Assembly (NCBI GenBank): GCA_024680445.1
Contig: JAILCJ010000203.1
Coordinates: 1-8,835, forward strand
Source of the DNA: Campylobacter sp.
Lineage (GTDB): Bacteria > Campylobacterota > Campylobacteria > Campylobacterales > Campylobacteraceae
Reading direction: 5' to 3'
DNA length: 8,835 bases
Of this stretch, positions 5,337 to 8,835 are shown one piece after another. Under the pieces are notes generated by a model. It worked only from the letters and a program-made list of their open reading frames with translations. It was not told the origin of the DNA and did not search any database. A program made the translations under genes and the position numbers. How positions within the stretch are numbered: position 1 is the stretch's first letter; every line of letters starts with the position of its first letter.

Positions 5337-6888
5337 ACTCAACGCCTTCTTTTACATCTTCGTATCTTTTAAAGTTTTTAACAAACATATCGGCTAGTTT
5401 ATCACGCATTTTTTTGTATTCGTTTGCGTCAGTCCATGTGTTTGCTGGGTTTAAAAGCTTGGTTTCAACGCCATCAAGTGCTGTTGGCACGGCAAAATTG
5501 AATTTTTCAAAGTTTTCAAATTCGCATTTTTGTATGCTTCCGTCAAGTATGGCATTTATGCAAGCTCTGGTTGCTTTTATACTCATGCGTTTGCCAACGC
5601 CATAGGCACCACCAGTCCAACCGGTATTTACTAGATAAACATTAACGCCGTGTTTATCGATTTTTTCGCCTAAAAGTTTAGCATAAACAGTTGGGTGAAG
5701 TGGCATAAATGGCTCACCAAAGCAAGCAGAAAATGTTGCGACAGGTTCGGTGATACCGCGTTCTGTACCGGCTACTTTGGCGGTGTATCCGCTTAGAAAA
5801 TAATACATTGCTTGTTCTTTTGTAAGCTTAGCCACCGGAGGCAAAACGCCAAAAGCGTCCGCACTTAAAAAGATGATGTTTTTAGGGTGTCCGCCTTTTA
5901 AATCTTTTTTGTGATTTTCTATGTGTTCGATAGGATAGCTAACGCGAGTATTTTCGGTTTTTGAACCGTCTTTATAATCCACAACGCCGTTTTCATTTGC
6001 GACTACATTTTCAAGCAAGGCATTTCTTTTGATAGCACCATAAATTTCAGGTTCGCTGTTTGGATCAAGATTTATACATTTTGCATAACAACCGCCCTCG
6101 AAGTTAAAGACGCCGTCATCGTCCCAGCCGTGTTCATCATCGCCTATGAGTGCTCTGTTTGGATCGGTTGAAAGCGTGGTTTTGCCAGTGCCAGAAAGTC
6201 CAAAAAACAAAGCTGTATCGCCGTTTTTGCCGACATTTGCAGAGCAGTGCATAGCCATTTTACCTTCTAGTGGCAACCAGTAGTTCATCATAGAAAAGAT
6301 GCCTTTTTTCATCTCGCCGCCATACCAAGTGCCACCTATGACACCGATATTTTTTTCTACATTAAATATAACGAAAACTTCGGAATTTAAGCCTTGTTTT
6401 TTGTAGTCTTCATTTACGCATTTGCAAGCGTTATAGATAACAAAATCAGGTTTGAAGCCAACCAATTCTTCTTTGCTAGGGCGTATAAACATATTTTTTA
6501 CAAAATGTGCTTGCCACGCTACTTGCGTTATGAATCTAACCGCTCTTTTTGACTTTTCACTTGCACCGCAAAAAGCGTCTTGAACATAAAGATCTGTTCC
6601 GCTTAGTTGTTTTTGGGCTTTTTTTAGCAAATCATCGAAAAGTTCAGCGGTTATAGGTTGGTTTATCTTGCCCCAAGAGATGAATTTTTGGCTTGGATCT
6701 TGTTTGACAAAGTATTTATCTTTTGGACTTCTGCCGGTAAAAATACCTGTATCTACCATAAAGGTACCGTTTGAGCTGACATTGCCTTCGGCGTTACGCT
6801 TTTCGTGTTCAAAAAGTTCATCGTAACTTAGATTGTAAAAAATTTCTCTTGTGTCTTTTAGACCTAAATTTTGAAGTTGGGTTTTCAT
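5311..6888 (-). CDS. pckA: Phosphoenolpyruvate carboxykinase (ATP)
   Basis: PckA converts oxaloacetate and ATP to PEP, CO2 and ADP, the entry to gluconeogenesis in bacteria that live on amino and organic acids. The 525-residue product is near the usual 530-540. It carries substrate-site TGRSPKDK (R53), [10 protein letters not shown] (Y189, K194, K195), metal-ligand H214, the P-loop GLSGTGKTT (230-238, K236), the kinase-2 motif IGDDEHGW (D250, D251), and NTRVSYP with R315, corresponding to the ATP-site arginine. No key residue is missing. The ATG at 6888 follows AAGGAT that overlaps the pycB stop, and only nine bases separate the two genes, indicating one operon. The 3' end overlaps the CAP gene by about 26 bases. 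Confidence 0.96.
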   Translation of the reverse strand: MKTQLQNLGLKDTREIFYNLSYDELFEHEKRNAEGNVSSNGTFMVDTGIFTGRSPKDKYFVKQDPSQKFISWGKINQPITAELFDDLLKKAQKQLSGTDLYVQDAFCGASEKSKRAVRFITQVAWQAHFVKNMFIRPSKEELVGFKPDFVIYNACKCVNEDYKKQGLNSEVFVIFNVEKNIGVIGGTWYGGEMKKGIFSMMNYWLPLEGKMAMHCSANVGKNGDTALFFGLSGTGKTTLSTDPNRALIGDDEHGWDDDGVFNFEGGCYAKCINLDPNSEPEIYGAIKRNALLENVVANENGVVDYKDGSKTENTRVSYPIEHIENHKKDLKGGHPKNIIFLSADAFGVLPPVAKLTKEQAMYYFLSGYTAKVAGTERGITEPVATFSACFGEPFMPLHPTVYAKLLGEKIDKHGVNVYLVNTGWTGGAYGVGKRMSIKATRACINAILDGSIQKCEFENFEKFNFAVPTALDGVETKLLNPANTWTDANEYKKMRDKLADMFVKNFKRYEDVKEGVEFAKAGPLA

Positions 6889-6897
6889 ATCTATCCT

Positions 6898-8709
6898 TTA
6901 AATTTTTTCTAAAATTGCGAGAATTTCGCCGTTTTGAACGCTTTGACCTTGGCTGACTTCTATGCTTTTTATCACTCCATCACGTGGAGAATTTACTTCT
7001 ATCTCCATTTTCATTGCTTCAAGGACGAAAACAACTTGACCTTTGCTGACTTTATCGCCCGGTTCGATTAGTATCTTAAATACTCCGCCTGGTATATTTG
7101 TGGTGATAGGATCGCCGTCTATTTGAGCGATACTTTCTGCACTTTGTTCGACTTTTTCGCCTGTTGTGCCTATGGCTTTTATGCTTTGAACGACTACATT
7201 ATCGTCAAAACCTTCTTTAACCTCGACATTGTAACGCATACCATTTACAACGACATTGTATTTACCGCTATCTTGGAAGCTGTTTTCATTTTTGCGTTTA
7301 GCGATATTTTTGCGAACATTTACCTTAGCTTCGCCTTTTAAGAAGGCTATACCTTTTTCTTTGCAAGCAAGAGCTATAAAGATATTTTCATCATTTACTG
7401 CTAGGTTTTCGTTTTGTAGGATTTGTGTTGCGTGGGCTATAGACTTGCTTTCGTCACGATCGGCTATGTCTATGGCGTGATTTGTTGTAGGTTCAAGACC
7501 AAGTTGGGCACTGGCTAGTTGCACTATTTGCTTATCTGGTTCGCAAGGGGTTTTTCCGAAGTAACCAAGCACCATTTTGCCGTATCCGTCTGCGATTTTT
7601 TTCCAATCCCCAAACATAACATTGTTAAAGGCTTGTTGGAAATAAAACTGACTTACCGGAGTTACAGAAGTGCCGTATCCGCCTTTTTCTACGACTTCAC
7701 GCATGGCTTTTATCACGGCTGGGAATTTCTCCATGATGTTGTTATCCCGCATCATTTGAGTATTTGCAGTCAAGGCACCGCCCGGCATAGGTGAAAATGG
7801 TATAAGTGGGCTTACTTGTGTTGCTTCTGGTGGCATGAAATACTCTTTTAAGCATTCGCCCAAAACGCTTTCATAAACCAAAACTTTTTCAAGATCAAGT
7901 CCGCCAAGATCATAGTTTTTGCCTTTAACGGCGTGAAGCATGGTAAGGATATCTGGCTGGCTAGTGCCACCGCTTACTGGGCTTGCTGCCAAGTCTATGC
8001 CGTCAGCACCAGCTTCAAGTGCTGCTAGATAACAAGCCACGCTAACGCCAGCTGTTTCATGAGTGTGAAGTCTTATATGAGTGCCTTCTGGCAAGAGTTG
8101 TCTAGCCATTTTTATGGTTTGATAAACTTTTTCTGGACTACTTGTACCACTGGCGTCTTTAAAACAAACGCTATGATATGGAATTCCAGCGTCTAAAATT
8201 TCTCGTAGAATTTTTTCATAGAAATTTACATCGTGTGCACCAAAGCAATTTGGTGGTAAATCCATCATAGTAACAACGACTTCGTGATTTAAGCCATAGT
8301 GTGCTATACGTTCACCAGAGTATTTTAGGTTTTCGACATCGTTTAATGCGTCAAAATTTCGTATAGTAGTTGTGCCATGTTTTTTGAATAATTTTGCGTG
8401 CAAATCAACCATTTCTTTGCTACCAGTATCCAAAGAAACCGTATTTACACCACGGCTTAGAGTTTGCAAATTTGCATCTTGTCCAACTACTTGTCTGAAT
8501 TTGTCCATCATTGCAAAAGCGTCTTCGTTCAGATAAAAATAAAGACTTTGAAATCTTGCCCCACCGCCAAATTCAAAGTGAGTTATACCAGCTTCTTTTG
8601 CCGCTTCGACAGCTGGTAAAAAATCGTTCATCAGTACTCTCGCACCGAAAACTGACTGAAATCCGTCACGGAAAGTAGTATCCATAACATCGATAAATTT
8701 TTTAGCCAT
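6898..8709 (-). CDS. pycB: Pyruvate carboxylase subunit B (carboxyltransferase plus biotin carrier)
   Basis: This subunit moves the carboxyl group from carboxybiotin to pyruvate to give oxaloacetate; a separate biotin carboxylase (PycA), not in this window, would charge the biotin. From the chosen start it has 603 residues: a carboxyltransferase barrel (about 1-290) with DTTFRDGFQS (D10), VCFKDASG (K184) and the metal pair H215/H217 in RLHTHETAG; a conserved carboxylase domain to about 475; a linker; and a biotinyl domain (about 535-603) with EAMKM and biotin lysine K567. An in-frame extension back to 8796 exists, but the ATG at 8709 is chosen because AAAGG at 8716-8720 precedes it, the family begins near the DTTFRD motif, and the extension would cover the promoter. 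The close homologue is the alpha subunit of Na+-pumping oxaloacetate decarboxylase; no OadB or OadG gene is seen, and pckA follows directly. Confidence 0.92.
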   Translation of the reverse strand: MAKKFIDVMDTTFRDGFQSVFGARVLMNDFLPAVEAAKEAGITHFEFGGGARFQSLYFYLNEDAFAMMDKFRQVVGQDANLQTLSRGVNTVSLDTGSKEMVDLHAKLFKKHGTTTIRNFDALNDVENLKYSGERIAHYGLNHEVVVTMMDLPPNCFGAHDVNFYEKILREILDAGIPYHSVCFKDASGTSSPEKVYQTIKMARQLLPEGTHIRLHTHETAGVSVACYLAALEAGADGIDLAASPVSGGTSQPDILTMLHAVKGKNYDLGGLDLEKVLVYESVLGECLKEYFMPPEATQVSPLIPFSPMPGGALTANTQMMRDNNIMEKFPAVIKAMREVVEKGGYGTSVTPVSQFYFQQAFNNVMFGDWKKIADGYGKMVLGYFGKTPCEPDKQIVQLASAQLGLEPTTNHAIDIADRDESKSIAHATQILQNENLAVNDENIFIALACKEKGIAFLKGEAKVNVRKNIAKRKNENSFQDSGKYNVVVNGMRYNVEVKEGFDDNVVVQSIKAIGTTGEKVEQSAESIAQIDGDPITTNIPGGVFKILIEPGDKVSKGQVVFVLEAMKMEIEVNSPRDGVIKSIEVSQGQSVQNGEILAILEKI

Positions 8710-8745
8710 GTTTTTCCTTTTCATTGTAATGTTTGAATTTTCAAA

Positions 8746-8754
8746 AATATAGCA
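8746..8754 (-). promoter_or_regulatory. Promoter of the pycB-pckA-CAP operon (extended -10)
   Basis: The minus strand reads TGCTATATT from 8754 to 8746, one mismatch from the TGnTATAAT extended -10. Transcription would start near 8739, giving a leader of about 30 bases before the ATG at 8709, with AAAGG at 8720-8716 as ribosome site. No -35 box is evident. Confidence 0.55.
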
Positions 8755-8757
8755 AAA

Positions 8758-8798
8758 AAGTGTTAAAATAAGCCTTTTTAATAGCAAATTTGACACTT
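8758..8798. promoter_or_regulatory. Imperfect inverted repeat upstream of pycB, possible operator
   Basis: The arm AAGTGTTAAAAT (8758-8769) matches the reverse complement of AATTTGACACTT (8787-8798) at 10 of 12 positions, with 17 bases between the arms. It sits immediately upstream of the predicted pycB -10. The left arm would cover roughly -19 to -30 and the right arm -48 to -59. This placement suits a regulator site, but no family consensus is recognised. Confidence 0.3.
8761..8769 (+). promoter_or_regulatory. Weak candidate divergent promoter leaving the window
   Basis: TGTTAAAAT on the plus strand resembles an extended -10 (TGn plus TAAAAT, one mismatch) and could serve a gene starting right of the window. 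No start codon with a ribosome site is seen before 8835. The same bases form an arm of the inverted repeat, so this may be coincidental. Apart from these sites, 8710-8835 holds only A/T-rich DNA. Confidence 0.2.
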
Positions 8799-8835
8799 AA
8801 ATTTAAAAAACTTTACCAAAAAGAAACTAATTGCT

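Noticed and set aside
6898..8709. Alpha subunit of a sodium-pumping oxaloacetate decarboxylase
   Set aside because: The domains are shared with this family, but no OadB or OadG membrane subunit is nearby and the gene is coupled to pckA, which favours pyruvate carboxylase subunit B. It cannot be fully excluded without the rest of the genome.
8710..8796. N-terminal extension of PycB to 632 residues
   Set aside because: It would include the predicted promoter and ribosome site and lacks family similarity. The ATG at 8709 begins right before the conserved DTTFRDGFQS motif.

Overview
The window looks like a chromosomal segment of an AT-rich campylobacterotan (Epsilonproteobacteria), most likely a Campylobacter species other than the C. 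jejuni/coli pair. The reasons are the AT-rich codon use, the extended TGnTATAAT-type -10 boxes without clear -35 boxes, AAGGAG ribosome sites, abundant CAAATTTG words, and gene content (Pgp2/Csd6-type peptidoglycan trimming enzyme, PCuAC/Sco copper cassette, PycB-PckA pair). The species cannot be fixed from this sequence alone.

Left edge (1-235): no gene is visible. There is a weak plus-strand terminator-like hairpin, then about 170 bases dominated by repeated TCAAATTTG words that include a roughly 45-base tandem duplication. Next comes a minus-strand operon (2434 down to 236): an L,D-carboxypeptidase of the Pgp2/Csd6 type, a 79-residue unrecognised protein, and alanine racemase (alr). The genes abut or overlap. 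The operon ties removal of D-Ala from cell-wall peptides to D-/L-Ala interconversion.

A 139-base divergent promoter region separates this from a plus-strand operon (2574-4018): a PCuAC periplasmic copper chaperone, a membrane-anchored protein with an NMDMG motif, and a Sco1/SenC protein. Together they look like a cassette for delivering copper to the cytochrome oxidase.

The right half is a minus-strand operon running 8709 to 4002: pycB (carboxyltransferase plus biotin carrier subunit), pckA (ATP-dependent PEP carboxykinase) and a membrane-anchored CAP-domain protein. PycB (with a biotin carboxylase encoded elsewhere) would make oxaloacetate from pyruvate, and PckA would convert it to PEP for gluconeogenesis. 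The CAP gene overlaps the end of pckA and converges on sco with a 17-base overlap. A promoter and an imperfect inverted repeat lie upstream of pycB.

Nearly all of this is recognisable core physiology. I see no phage, transposon, CRISPR, tRNA, rRNA or defence system. The least explained parts are the 79-residue protein, the NMDMG protein, the CAP protein with a terminator-like hairpin inside its 3' coding end, the TCAAATTTG array, and two candidate operator palindromes.
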